64,000 nucleotides of DNA, taken from positions 62,907 to 126,906 of the forward strand of contig LNAC01000746.1 in NCBI GenBank assembly GCA_002007465.1, written 5' to 3'. The notes under the pieces are model-generated. The model worked only from the letters and a program-made list of their open reading frames with translations. It did no database searches and was not told the DNA's origin. This stretch comes from Ailurus styani. Taxonomy: Eukaryota; Chordata; Mammalia; Carnivora; Ailuridae. Position numbers and translations under genes: made by a program. This document shows positions 33,946 through 46,959 of the stretch, piece by piece. Numbering within the stretch: position 1 is the first letter of the stretch; each line of letters opens with the position of its first letter.

Positions 33946-34380
33946 TCATTTTTTACATATGAATATTTAATTTTCTCAGTACCATTTATGCAAGAGACTG
34001 TCTTATCTCCATTGAGTATTCTTAGCTCTCATGTCAAATATTGTTGATTATATACACAAGTTTATTTCTGGGCTCTCAGTTCTGTTCCATTTGTCTAGGT
34101 CTCTGTTCTATGGCAGTACCATACTGTTTTGACTAGTATAGCTTTATAATATAGCTTGAAACACAAAGTTTGATGATCTTTTGTATTGCCACGTAAATTT
34201 TAGGATTGATTTTTCTACTTCTGTAAAAAATTCCATTAAAATGTCAATAGGGATTACACTGAATCTGTGATGACTTTGGCTAGTAAACACATTTTAACAA
34301 TTTCAATTCTTTCAGTCCATGAACATGGGATAACTTTCCACTCATTTGTGTCTTCTTTGATTTCTTTCATCAGTGTAAAG
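33000..34380 (-). mobile_element. Old L1 fragments, minus, with (GT)n
   Basis: 'ggttcatccatgttgttgca', 'aataatattccattgtatgaa' then 'catccatccatgttgttgcaaatagcagg' are two copies of the complement of the L1 ORF2 end, so at least two L1 insertions are joined here. 33960-34380 is the complement of mid-ORF2. (GT)n lies at 33905-33941. Confidence 0.72.
33905..33941. repeat. (GT)n microsatellite
   Basis: About 18 uninterrupted TG units inside antisense L1. Confidence 0.97.
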
Positions 34381-34389
34381 ATACAAATT

Positions 34390-36540
34390 TTAAATAGAGA
34401 CACAACAAGAAATAGAAAATCCTAATAAAGAAGTTGAAAATTTGGGTGAAAAATCTTGCAAGACATACAAACAACTTCTAAGGCTCTATGATTTCACTTA
34501 TACCAAGTATTTCAGGAATAAATAATACCAATTCCACACAAAGTATTCCAGAAAATAAAGGAAGACATAATACTTCTCAAAAACATTTTATGATGTTAGA
34601 ATTACCCTGCTATCAAAAACAAACAAAAGTAGTAAAACACCAATACCCCTCATGAACATATTTTAAAAAAGTCTTTCAGTACCTGGTACTAGTTCAATTA
34701 AATATCCATACTCAAAACTCATTCCAGAAGGATCATAGATCTAAATTTGAGAAGTTAAATAAACTTTTAGAGGAAACTATCTTCATTACCGCAAGAAAGT
34801 GAATATTTTTTAAACACTAGTCATAAAGGAAAACACTGAAAAACTGGACTTCCTTCAAATTAAGAATTTCTCTTCATCAAAAGATGCCATTATAAAGTAA
34901 AAAGGCAGTGGCACTTGGCTAGCTCAGTTGGAAGAGCATATGAGTTTTGATCTCTGGGTCAAGAGTTGGAGCCTCACATGTGGTGTAGAGATTACATACA
35001 TACATAACTTTAAGAAAAGTTAAGTCAAAAGGAAAACCAGAGTGGAAAAAGATATCTGCAATACATATATCCTATAGTAAACTCATTTAAATATATATAA
35101 GGAACTTCTACAAATGAATAGGAAGAAAATCAGATACTCAAGAGAAAAATGGGGAAAATGTTTGAACAGATAAAACAGATAAAAGACCAGATAAGGGAGG
35201 ATATCCAAGTGGCCAATACTCATGAAAAAGTACCCTATTTCACTAGTAAACAGGGAAATAAAAATTAAAAGGCGAAAGATTTATATGGTCTGAAGAGAAA
35301 CGAGAGCATGGGAAATAAAAATTAAAAGCAAAATGTAATGTTACTACACAGCCACTAGGTTGACAAAATGAAAAATACAAATAAGTTCTGATAAGGATGT
35401 GAAGCAACTGAAACTTTAGAACACCGCTGGTGGATTAAGCACTTTGGAGAATTGGTAAGCAACATCTACTACACCTTAACAGATGCATATTTTATGAACC
35501 AGCAATTTCGCTCGTATGTATATCCCCAACATAAACAAGTATATGTATTCACCAAAAGACATTTACAGGGATGTTTGTAGCAGTACCATTTGTAATAAAT
35601 ACGAGTAACACTGTGTTTACCTAAAATAGAATGGATATATAAACTAGAGTACATTGAATAGAATATTACTCAGCAGGAAGAATGAGCAAATCACAACTAC
35701 ATAGAACAACATGTTTGAATCTCACAAATATAACATTAAGTAAAAGAAGTCAGATGCAAAAGAGTTCATAAAATGTGCTCCCATTTACATAAAGTTCAAA
35801 AACATGCAAAATTAAACTATGGTATTAGAAGTAAGGGTAGTACTTCTCCTTTGAGAAAGGGGAAGTAATTGAAAGAGGACTCAAAAGATATACTAGGATT
35901 CTGATAACGTCTTGCTTCTTGATTGAGTGCTGGTTACACAAGGTGCAGTCCTTTTGTGAAAATTCACTGAGCTTTACACTTATGAGTACTTTACTACATG
36001 TGTATAAAATAAACTATATTGGGATAGTATTTTATTGTATTCCAATAAAAATACAAGAAAATAAAAGACAAGCTAGAACCTGGGAAAAGATCTTTGACAT
36101 ATATTCAAGATAACATTACAAAACAGATAATTTTTTTAAAAAACAACAATAAAAAAAGACAAAAACAGAAAATTCAGATGAAATGGAAATAGCCTAATAA
36201 ATAAAAAAGATACCAACCTTGCTAGCATTCAGGAAAGCATACATTAAAATAGTGTGCTATCACTTTAATTCAGCAGTTGGGAAAATTATTAAAATGGATA
36301 AAATTCACTACTGATGAGGATTTAGGGAAATAGGCTAAAGGGAAAGTAAATTGAAATAGTATCAATCCCCTTTAAATGTGCATAAAATTTAACCAGAAAT
36401 TCCTCCTCTATATATCTCTCATACAGAAATACTCACACTGTAAAAACTGATGGAACAGGATATTTTTTGTAGTACTATTTGGAAGAATAAAAATTAGGGA
36501 GAAAAACAAAATGTCCTTCACTCTTGGGACAATTAATTAA
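34390..36540 (+). mobile_element. L1M ORF2 C-terminal part and 3' end, plus
   Basis: 'ctggacttccttcaaattaagaa', 'caagtggccaatactcatgaaaa', 'gaatattactcagcaggaagaatgag' and 'gagtgctggttacacaaggtg' are L1M landmarks. From about 36060 a second L1M piece starts (ORF2 text repeated). SINE inside at 34911. Confidence 0.72.
34911..35020 (+). mobile_element. Short, old Can-SINE variant, plus
   Basis: 'ggcacttggctagctcagttggaagagcatatga' head without the CT-rich middle, like the copy at 24588. Confidence 0.8.
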
Positions 36541-37700
36541 TTCTGACATTCATAAAATGGAAATCTAAAAGACTACCTGATTTCCCTTGATTTCTATCCT
36601 CTGCCCTTTCAAAGGCTTTCAAACTTGATAAAGATCTATTGAGTCAAAATAGTTTGTGAGGTGTAATACAATTAGTTATAAATGATAATCAACCAAAATT
36701 GCAGGTCATATATTTATATCAGAAGCAACATTATTACTTTAATAATATCATTTTGTTAAGATGACTGTCTGACTGAAAAGGTTATAGTTTCAATGCCCTA
36801 TAGAACATTAATCAGTTTAATTTCTAATTCAGCAAACTTAATTCAAAATGCCTTCCCTAATAGACAGTATATACCTTGTTCCTCAAAATGTTCTTTCAAC
36901 CAGCACTACTCCTTGCTTATTTTATGAGTTGAATAAATTATTTGAGACAGGATTTTTCTCTATTTGTAAGGGTTTTCTGCTAATACAGTGTAGCTAAATG
37001 AAGTGACACTTGAACGCAGAGTGATTTTTCAAGAATATATGATTTTGACCTTTAGAATAAAAAGGGATTGTATCTACTTGTCTACAATGCTTTTGAGAAT
37101 ATTGTCAAATCAGAAGCTTTCAAAATTTGATTTGAATAAATGAAGAACCTTCAAGTTTACTAGACCGTACTTTTTAAATAACCTTTAAAGAAATGCAGGG
37201 CTCTGTTAACTTTTTTTAAACTAAAACAAAAACCTGCTAGATTTACTGACCCACTTTTTGTGCCTATACCAGATGGCTTACTCTCTACTAATTTATTTAT
37301 ATAATGCCATTTATTGTCATAAACTCATCCCATGACATTAGATTAGTTAGATTAGTTAGATTTTATACTTCAAAGTCTAGCAATCTCTCAAAGAGATTCC
37401 CTTATATGATTCTACTCAAACTTGTTTAGGTTTGCCTCAGACAATCACGATTTAATCATGGACTAGCACAAGCCATTAACACACTCAGCCAGTCTCCCTG
37501 TGTAGTCTCTGACTCCACCCCTGCACTCTGGAGCACCACAGAATGTGTCCCTTCACAACAGCTCTTGGCACACTGGCTCACTGGTGTAACATCTACTGTT
37601 AGGTTCTCTCCCCCATGGTTGACATCCCTAGTTCCTTACTCTACTCCCTCCAATTCCTTTCTTGTTCCACACTGAAAATAAGTGTGATGAAACTTCATGT
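36541..37700. other. Poorly repetitive stretch, no feature recognised
   Basis: About 1.2 kb. A short GATTAGTTA tandem lies at 37340-37365. No exon with matching splice signals is seen on either strand. Confidence 0.35.
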
Positions 37701-38088
37701 CTGAGAAAACCTTTCTTGTGGCTTCCACTGAGATAATTTGATAAGCTAATAATAATTGAGAGTACATTTCTTTACCCGTGACCTGCTTTATTCTCCCTCA
37801 CTGGAAACGTTTAGGATTTTCTCCCTGTGTTTGGAAATTTTACAGTGTTCCTTAACGTGGTGTCTCTTTTGCTTTTGTTTTGCTGGTATCTGAATTCACT
37901 CTCAAATCTAGAAATTCATGTCCTTCTGTCTGGAAATTTTTCTTCAGTAAGTAGCTCTTCAATCACTGGGTTTTTTTTCCTTAATTTCTATTATTAGTTA
38001 CAGACAGGCTATTGTGGATTCATGTTCTAATCTAATCTTTTTTCTGTTTTCTGTGTCTTTATCCCATTTTCTGAAAAATAGATCTAAC
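37701..38088. mobile_element. Diverged ancient repeat, type uncertain (continues at 38854-39035 and 40748-41060)
   Basis: 'aggattttctccctgtgtttggaaattttacagtg' and 'attcatgtccttctgtctggaaatttttcttcag' recall a widespread old mammalian repeat. Two L1 insertions (38103, 39053) split it. Confidence 0.4.
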
Positions 38089-38102
38089 TTTATATTCAAT
38101 TC

Positions 38103-38839
38103 TTTTTTATTTTATTATGTCACTTACCATACAGTAAGTACATCATTAGTTTTTGATGTAGTGTTCCAAGATTCATTGTTTGTGTATAACACCCAGTGCT
38201 CCTTGCAATACATGCTCTCCTTAATACCACATCACCAGGCTAACCCATCCTCCTAACTCTCTCCCCTCTGAAACCCTGTTCCTTCTCGTATTCCATAGCC
38301 TCTCATGGTTCGTCTCCCCCTCTGATCCCCCCCCTTCATTTTTCCCTTCCTTCTCCGAATGTCCTCCATGCTATTCCTTATGTTCCACAAATAAGTGAAA
38401 CCATATGATAATTGTCTTTCTCTGCTTGACTTATTTTACTTGGCATAATTCCCTCCAGTTCCATCCATGTTGATGAAAATATTAGGTATTCGTCCTTTCT
38501 GATGGCTAAGTAATATTCCATTGTATATATGGACCATATCTTTATCCATTCGTCTGCTGAAGGGCATGTTGGCTCCTTCCACAGTTTGGCTCTTGTGGAC
38601 ATTGTAGCTATGAACATTGGGATGCATGTGCCCCTTCTTTTCACTACATCTGTATCTTTGGGGTAAATATCCAGTAGTACAATTGCTGGGTCATAGGGTA
38701 ACTCTATTTTTAACTTTTTGAGGAATCTCCACACTGTTTTCCAAAGTGGCTGTACCAGTGTGCATTCCCACCAACAGTGTAAGAGGGTTCCCCTTTCTCC
38801 ACAACCCCTCCAACATTTGTTGTTTCCTGCCTTGTCAAT
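38103..38839 (-). mobile_element. 5'-truncated carnivore L1, minus, with target-site duplication
   Basis: On the minus strand: ORF2 end ([48 protein letters not shown]) then 3'UTR and poly-A. The direct repeat TTTATATTCAATTC lies at 38089-38102 and 38840-38853. Confidence 0.95.
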
Positions 38840-39052
38840 TTTATATTCAATTCGGATATTTATTTCTGCTAAGGGTTGCTAAATTTCTCAGAGCTCTTTT
38901 CGCTTATTGAACAGTCCTTGTTTTGACCATCCTGTTCACGTTTCTTGGTGCAGTATTTTTTTCTTAGTTCTAAGCATATTAATTACAGTATTTACTTATT
39001 TACTTTTTACCTGTATTGTCTCTGAATTCATTTTTTTCCCATAGTTTATTTT

Positions 39053-40730
39053 TTTAATTGGGATTTTTTTTAACATCTTAATTTAATTTTATTTTTTTCA
39101 GTGTTCCAAGATTCACTGTTTATGTACTACATCCAGTGCTCCATGCAATACATGCCCTCCTTAATACCCAGCACCAGGCTCACCCATCCCCCACCCCCCT
39201 CCCCTCTGCAACCCTCAGTTTGTTTCTCAGAATCCACAGTCTTTCAACTTTCATCTCCCTCTCCAAACTTACCCCAATTCACTTTTCCTTTCCTTCTCCT
39301 AATGTCCTCTCTTTTATTCCTTATGTTCCACAAGTAAGTGAAACCGTATGATAATTGACTTTCTCTGCTTGACTATTTCACTCAGCATAATCTCCTCCAG
39401 TCCCATCTATGTTGACACAAAAGTTGAGTATTCATCCTTTCTGAGGGCAAAGGCAGTCCTAAGGGGGAAATATATAACCATCCTGGCCTCACTCAAAGAA
39501 ATTGAAAAATCCCAAATACACCAATTCTCTTTACACCTTAAAGAACTGGAAAATCAATAACAAATTAAGCCAACCCCATGCATAAGAAGGGAAATAATTA
39601 AGATTAGAGCAGAGATCAATGAGTTAGAAACTAGAGATACAGTAGAACACATCAATGAAACTAGAGCTGGTTCTTTGAAAGAATTAATAATATGAATAGA
39701 CCACTGGCCAAACTAATCCAAAAGAAAAGAGAGGGGACCCAAATTAATAAAATTATGAATGAAAGGGGAGAGATCATGACAAACACTAAGGAAATAGAAA
39801 CAATCATCAGAAATTATTATCAACAGTTATATGCCAGTAAGTTAAGCAACCTAGAAGAAATGGATGCATTTCTGAAAACCTATAAACTTCCAAGGCTGAA
39901 ACAGGAAGAATTTGACAACCTGAATAGACCAATATCTAGTAACGAGATTAAAGCAGTGATCAAAAACCTCCCAAAAAACAAGAATCCAGGACCTGAGGGA
40001 TTCCCTGGGGAATTCTACCAAACATTCAAAGAAATAATACCTATTTTCCTGAAGTTGTTTCAAAAAAATAGAAACAGAAGGAAAACTTCCAGACTCCTTC
40101 TGTGAAGCCAGCATTACCTTGATCCCCAAACCAGGCAAAGACCCCATCAAAAAGGAGAATTTCAGACCAATAGCCCTGATGAATATGAATGCCAAGATTC
40201 TCGACAAGATGCTAGCTAATAGGGTCCAACAGTACATTAAAAAGATTATCCACCAGGACCAGGAGGGATTTATCCCTGGGATGCAAGGGTGGTTCAACAT
40301 TCGCAAATCAATCAATGTGATAGAACAAATCAGTAAGAGAAGAGAGAACCACATGGTCCTCTCAATTAATGCAGAAAAAGCATTTGACAAAACACAGCAT
40401 CCATTCCTGATTAAAACTCTTCAAAGTATAGGGATAGAGGAAACATTCCTCAACTTCATAAAATCTATGAAAAACCCACAGCAAATATCATTCTCAATGG
40501 GGAAAAACCGACAGCCTTCCCACTGAGATCAGAAACACGACAAGGTTGCCCACTCTCATCACTGTTGTTCAACATAGCTAGAAGTTCTAGCAATAGCATC
40601 AGACAACAAAAAGAAATAAAAGGTATTCAAATTGGCAAAGAAGTAAAACTCTCTCTTCGCAGATGACAGGACACTTTATATGGAAAACCCAAAAGACTCC
40701 ACACCCAAACTATTAGAACTTATACAGCAC
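39053..40730 (-). mobile_element. Twin-primed L1: minus 3' end joined to an inverted (plus) ORF2 segment
   Basis: 39053-39445 is the L1 3' end on the minus strand (poly-T at the left, ORF2 C-terminus near 39350-39445). At about 39446 the orientation flips: 39446-40730 is plus-strand ORF2, with [21 protein letters not shown] in the RT and the catalytic FADD text at 40656-40667. Frameshifts lie near 40085 and 40525. TTCCCATAGTTTATTTT at 39036-39052 and 40731-40747 bounds the whole unit, so one insertion produced both halves. Confidence 0.93.
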
Positions 40731-41060
40731 TTCCCATAGTTTATTTTACTCAAAGGCTTTCCTTAGATACCTGGTCACCTCTGGCTATTCATTCATGCAT
40801 AACACTGAGAGATGAAGAAGGCAGTTAGGAGCTGTGTATGTGGCTGTATGGCTCTTTGACTAGTAGTAAGTAGTCCTTATTTTATGAAAATTCAAAGAGA
40901 CAGGGAGACACACACATTGCCCTTTATTGAGAACTTTGCAAAGTCTATAGATCTTTTCTCTGCCCAGTCCGTTTCCCCAGGGAGAAATCCTCTGATTTCC
41001 TGCTTGGGGAGTATAAACCTAGCTGTGAGTCTTGTTGAGAGCTGAATGGAGGAAAAAAGG

Positions 41061-41829
41061 CCAGTTGAGGGGAAGGAAGGAGGAAGAATCTTGACCTCAT
41101 ATTAAGTGCAGACTTTTAACTACTTCCCCACTTCCAGTCTAGCAGCCCACTTCCACTCCAAACCAACTCCTCCAGCATCACCTCTATAGAGCCAGCCTCC
41201 TGTTGTTTACCAAGATGGGAGAACAACACTTATCTTGCTGCTCAGGCTAATAGAAGAAACCGAGGTATCTAGAAAGTTCTAAGACAAACTCTGCACAATT
41301 ATCCTGTTTCATTCAGCACCTTCAATCCCTGAACATTTCATACTTCCAATGCAGAAATATGACCAGTTTCTACTTGACAGCTCTCCTACCCCATCCCTTT
41401 CCAGCAGATGGGCTTCTTCTCTTACTCTGCTAAAGGCATTGCCCACCTCCTTTCCATTTTCCAAAATGGTTAGCCTTTTTCATCTGCTAATGTCTCCTCT
41501 CCCATCAAGATGTCTTTGGGGGTTTACATCTTTTCCTTCCTTCACTTCCTGTTCAGTAGGATTTCCACAGAGGGCATACACTAAAGCCTGTGTTCGATCT
41601 ATCATGTTTCAGTGCAAGGATCACTCAGGTTCATGTCTCCTAAATATATTTTAAGCACAGCTTACCCTGGTCATATTCAAAGATGAACTTTTTAACATAA
41701 TAAACAAAAAACATCAATTTTATTCTTACTACGTTCTACCTTTAGTTCCTTTTACAAATCTGAGATTACTATAGCACCTTTCTGATATAACTATTACAGG
41801 ATTACCATTTGTATTACAATTTGCCTGTA
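41061..41829. other. No firm feature; possibly old LINE2-like sequence
   Basis: CT-rich on the plus strand (41380-41650), which resembles L2 without a secure match. An open frame at 41349-41654 has no family resemblance. Confidence 0.3.
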
Positions 41830-41960
41830 TTCAAATTTCCACAGTATATTCTAATCTCCTTGGAGAGACCATGCTTTCTCTACTTTCCTACTTTCAACCC
41901 AGAATACAGTGCCCAGGCCAGAACATGCACTAGATAAACACCTACAGAACAGTGAATTTT
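41830..41960 (+). mobile_element. L2 3'-end fragment
   Basis: 'tctccttggagagaccatg', 'cagaatacagtgcccaggcca' and 'actagataaacacctaca' follow the L2 tail pattern. Confidence 0.55.
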
Positions 41961-42589
41961 GCTATCAACTGTCATTGTGTGGTCCATCTTATTACATGTT
42001 TCTCTAGCAATAAGAGTACTTTTCCCAGGTTTAGACATATGCAAGGTGTTGGGCAACATGGAAAGTGCCCTTCCATCATGGATTCTAGATTAGTCGACTC
42101 AAATGGTATTGTCTCAAAACCATGAAAAGCCCTTCGTCAGAAGAAGAGTCCAAATCAGAATCAAAGAAGGAAAGTAAAAGGTCAACACTGGAGAAGGAGT
42201 ACTAGACATCAGTTCAAGGACTGAAATATGAAGTAGAAAGCTAGAAGAGCAGGAGTAAGTCATACAAGGCATATAAGGCCATAAGTTAATGAGGCCCATG
42301 AAAAATGAAGACATCAGAGATCCATTTTTATGTGTGTTCATGTGTGGCTTAGGGGCAGACATGAATCTTTAAAAGTACCAGGATGGACAGAACACCCCCT
42401 TGTCTCACCCTACTCCTTCCTAGATTCCCTAGCCTTGGGATAAGGTAAGGTGTTCCTTTTTTCTCCCAATCTGAAATCCTGTCCCTAAGAAAGTCTAAGC
42501 CTCAAGTTCCTATGAACTCCTTTGGTGTCCAGCCTTTCTCCTTGGCTCAGGCCCTGAAGCAGGCCTTGGAGGAGACTGTACAACATGTT

Positions 42590-43105
42590 CTGAAAGTCCT
42601 GGCGCATGGGAATATCCATAGGCCCATGGGAATGGTCAGAAATAATGAAAGGGAGAATGTGAACGAATGAAGTCGTGGTAGTAGAGAGGTGGTTAACTTT
42701 ATTACTTAAGTGATTCAGGAAGAATCCAGAATGTGGTTTCTTGAAGGTTCACATAATAGAGATTTCATGGGAGTTGAGCAAGTCTAGGTTGCCTGTGGGA
42801 TTTTCCCAATGGTGAGCAATGCTGTATCAGCTGAGGCCTAGTAGCAGCCTCTTTGTATTTATATCCATAAATCCTTCTTGTGGATGGAGACTCTTTGACC
42901 AATGGCCAGTGTCAGGATGGTTCTAGACAGAGAAGAACCAGGAGGGAGGGACATAATTACTATAAAAGACGTGTGGACTGTCATAACCTGCTGTACATTG
43001 ATTCAGCATCTGGGAGCTATGCAGCCTGTCACTGTTCCCACACGAGGCACAGAATAAAAGTATGTTCCAGTGATTCCTCTAAATACCCCATCTGACTTCC
43101 TGACA
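42590..43105 (+). mobile_element. LTR-like block, possible solo LTR of an endogenous retrovirus
   Basis: A TATA-like 'ctataaaag' lies at about 42960, followed about 90 bp later by 'aataaaag' near 43053 and a T/C-rich end 'ctgacttcctgaca' at 43092. This is the U3-R-U5 order of an LTR. TG...CA ends and a duplication were not fixed. The sequence downstream (43106-43470) is unassigned. Confidence 0.35.
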
Positions 43106-44029
43106 GGTGGGAATGAACTCAGAGGCCTTAAAAACAAGATACAAATGTCACCCTTTCTCAGACACATGGGTGGGAAGTTGAGAAAGAAATATCTCTTAAG
43201 AAAAAGTGGGGCTGACTACAAGAACTAAAGGAGAACTTGCATAAAGAACCCAGTGGTGTGTTTTGGCAAGGACATTTACTATAATGAGAATTGTGTTCTC
43301 TTCCAGGATACTCAGGAACTAACAGAGAGCAGCATAAACCCTGGGCTAGCTGGTTCAGGTCCTACATGGTTCTATATCATTCAGGACAAGAGAACCGGAA
43401 ATTTCAGGTCACTCTGGCTAAGTTTTAAGGAACCTAAAACGTGAAGAAGGCTGAGGATCTTCACATAGACTTTGCCAAGAGGACATCTAAGGGACTAGTT
43501 AACTAGTTAAACTAGTAATTGAATCTAGTAATTGAATCTCCTGAGTATTCTACCACTTTCAGAATCAAAAAAGGATGACTTCTGACATCAGCAAGCATTG
43601 CTAAGCTCAAGCACCTATCTCACTTTGCAATGGGATTCCAGGGGAGGCTTTAGGGCTGTCAAGTGCTCCAAGCAAAGAATTTTCTGGAGTTTGGTGGTTT
43701 GGGTCATCCTAATCTTAGGGTGGCCAGGAAGAAGAACATTTACCCTTTCAAGATGAGGAAAGCTTCTTCTTGATCCAGGGCTGCTATAGATTACTCTAGT
43801 TAGAAGCCAGTTTAACCTGTCTTGTTCTTAGTGAAACTCAGTTCTTAAAGATCATTTCATCCTCTTCGAGGGGCTCACAAATGATCTGTTTGGTAATAGA
43901 AATTTGCCATAAATCAAAACTGCTAATCTGTCATTTTTCGAAAGACAACATATTGTAGAAACTACAGATCAGTAGTACTTCTTCTATTCTTTGCTTTCTT
44001 CCACCATGAAAAGCAGCTCTGAAATAATG
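43106..44029. other. No feature recognised
   Basis: Mixed composition. A small ACTAGTTA/AATTGAATCTAGT near-repeat lies at 43495-43540. No exon or known repeat is seen. Confidence 0.3.
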
Positions 44030-44205
44030 TTTAATTCAACAAACATTATTAAATATCTACAATATACAAAGCACTGAGTATGCTTAAGCAAAGAGGAAAA
44101 AGACTCAAACTTTATCCTCCAGAAGTTTGTCCTTTAATAGGGAAATATAAAAATAACTATAATGTGAGACAATAAAACAAGCACTCTAATAAGGATATAA
44201 ATAAA
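44030..44205 (-). mobile_element. Old L2-like fragment, minus
   Basis: 'ttcaacaaacattattaaatatctacaatatacaaagcactgag' is a diverged complement of the L2 tail. Confidence 0.5.
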
Positions 44206-44829
44206 GGCTTAAGGAAGCCCGCAAAAGAAAACACAAATTCCAGCTGGAATTCCACAAAAACTATAAATGCTTCTAGTAATGATTTTGGGACTGGCTAAAG
44301 ATTTTAATTCATTTAAAGTAACTTCATTCTTGCTCTGTCTGTCTCTCTTATTGTGGACTTTAAATCCATCTATATGGCTTGCAAAGCAATTTTGCAAAGC
44401 ACACTCTTTCCTTGAGAAAAGAGACCATTCACTAGGTGGCAATAAAAGAACAAAGCTATAAATGACCATATATATTTAGAATCTAAAACATTCTCCCAAT
44501 AAAATATGACAATTGCTACTTATGTTATAATTTATTTTCAAGAAACCCAGCCAGTTTTTTCACTTGCATCATAATTGCAAAGGTCTTAAGTAAATGAGTG
44601 CCTCAACTATTTCTTTTTGTGTGCTGTTTTTGTACTTTTCACAAAACCTAAAATAAAGGAATGAAGTGTTTGGGACATAAAATAGGAAATAAATTGATTC
44701 AAAATTATATTTAGAAAGACTCCAGTAAAAATGTACAATTTGATCAGATTCTTAAGAAGAAGGTCAGAAGGCAATAGATGGAACTGTTAGTGCATAGTTA
44801 TCTCAAAAATGAAAAAGCATCAAGCAGAT

Positions 44830-45200
44830 TTTTAACAAATAAAGTTACACGAAATGAAATAAATAGTCCTGAACAGTAATCACAGAAATGTAAGAAAAAA
44901 GGAGGCTCAAGATATCATTTCATAACAACTAAATTACCTTCTTACTACGATAACACCAAAGGGAAGTTACAGTACAACTAATATACTGCTGGTAACAGGA
45001 TTAACCTTTTCTGGAAAATAATGTGGCAATAGAGAGTAAAAGCAATACAAAATTCAGACCCATTAGCTCAAGGATCCCAATCCTGAGAATTTATCCAAAA
45101 GAAAGAATTCAGTGCAAGAGTAAAATCCATAAATATTAACATGTTGTCAATAGTAGTATCTATAATGGAAGGAAAAAAAAAAACTGGAAACCACACATGT
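44830..45200 (+). mobile_element. Old L1-like 3' part
   Basis: 'tttatccaaaagaaagaattcagtgca' and the preceding 'ggaaaataatgtggcaatagag' resemble an old L1 ORF2 end. Another L1-like end may lie at 45560-45620. Confidence 0.45.
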
Positions 45201-46530
45201 GCTCGGATAAGTAGTATCACAGTGAGAAAGCAAGCTGCTTCTGGGTCTTTCAGGATGTAGACAGGACCAGAAGGACTTCTGGTTGTCAGAGCTGCAAGAC
45301 CAGAGAAGCACCCCAGAAAGGAGGACTCTCTGTAGTGCTCCGGCTTAGTCCTCTGAGGGAGGGAGGAACACTGAGGACAAGGAGGGAAGGAGAGAAGAAG
45401 GAGCACCAGTTGAGCTGAACTTGGAAAGAATGAGGAAAGGTATGAAAGAAACGTTGAAAAATGATGGCAAGCTACCAATGTTGGAGACAAGACAATGACA
45501 GTATGGGTCACCTGGAGACAGTGACATCTCATTAGAACACTGTTAGTATTATGTACTGAAAGCCACCTTCTTTGTGTTTTTGTGCTTGTCTGTATTTTCC
45601 AGATTCTCTACAATAAATATATTTATTACATATAAAAATTATACATTACATGTTATATATGTAACATACTATTATTTACATAATTGGAAAACATTTCACA
45701 AGAATAAAACACAAGAATCTAATCCTCGCTACTCTGAGTGTGACAGCTTGTTAGACATGCACAATCTTGAGTTCCCACACAGACTCCATGAATCAAAGTC
45801 TGCAGGTTAACAAATCCACGGGTCCCCACATATATTTATGGTCTGAGTAGCACAGTTCTGGTCCCTCCTACTTCCCACACCCCCCAAAGTATGTGAGGCA
45901 TGAGAATTTACCAGACTTTTTTGCGACCTTCCTGTGTGAAGACATGTTGTCCCCATGCCCAGCTGAGGTGGGAAAAGTGCTTCTGCAAGTACTGAGCCTT
46001 GTGCCCCAAGTGTCAGGCAGAAGGTCTGAATGGTATCCCGGGGCCAGCACACAATTGTTGTTCACCTGGTCGAATACACAATGCAAAGGAATTTCTATTA
46101 GACAACTGGAGTTTCCACAGCTTTAACAGATTATTACTGACATTTAGTCAGTCACTGTATCTCAGTGACCTAACTCCTTTAATGCCACACTTATGTTAAA
46201 CTAGGTGTTGGGGATTCAACACTGAATGGATAAGAACTAACTACAGAGCCTGTCTTCAAGTAGTTCATGTTCCATCTATCAAAAGTCCTCAAATAGAATA
46301 AGCATTGTTTTTTCTTTTCTATCCTTTGCCATAACAGACCTGTAAAATCATGTTATGTTGTTCCCACTGATTAAACCTAGAATATTTTTTATCTGGCAAC
46401 CTCTCCATTAGCTACCTGCAAATGACATTGGGTTACTATAATCTGAATCTAAAAGTTAATGTTTTCAAACACACATATTTTAAAACATTGAGATATAGGA
46501 TGTTAAAGATTATTTAAAACATGGATGGAA
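45201..46530. other. No firm feature
   Basis: 45826-46120 is GC-richer and unassigned. 46190-46300 is weakly MIR/L2-like. The long minus frame at 45068-45532 runs through old repeat sequence and is not a gene. Confidence 0.3.
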
Positions 46531-46549
46531 GGCAAAAAGGTAGGTGACA

Positions 46550-46942
46550 GCTATCAAAGGGAACGAAATCATGCCGTTTGCAATGATGTGGATGAAACTA
46601 GAGGGTATTATGCTGAGTAAAATAAGTCAATCAGAGAAAGACAATTATCATATGATCTCTCTGATATGAGGAACTTGAGGGGCAGGGTGGGGGATCGTGG
46701 GGGGTAGGGAGAGAAAAATAATGAAACAAGATGGGATGGGGAAGGAGACAAACCATAAGAGACTCCTAATCTCACAAAACAAACTGAGGGTTACTGGGGG
46801 CTGGGACGGTAGGGATAGGGTGGATGGGTTATGGACATTGGGGAGGGTTTGTGCTATGGTGAATGCTGTGAAAGGGGTAAACCTGATGTTTCACAGACCT
46901 GTACCCCTGGGGCAAATAATAATAATTTTAAAAAATTAAAAA
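46550..46942 (+). mobile_element. Young 5'-truncated L1 3' end with 16-bp target-site duplication
   Basis: Same 3'UTR subfamily as 25262-25744. AAAAAGGTAGGTGACA lies at 46534-46549 and 46943-46958, an exact repeat. Confidence 0.95.
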
Positions 46943-46959
46943 AAAAAGGTAGGTGACAT

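Noticed and set aside
39692..40526. Two frames of about 135 codons with reverse-transcriptase text
   Set aside because: Fragments of L1 ORF2 inside the twin-primed insertion; frameshifted and cut at both ends.
45068..45532. 154-codon minus-strand frame
   Set aside because: Hydrophobic low-complexity translation over old L1-like and unassigned sequence; no splice or domain support.
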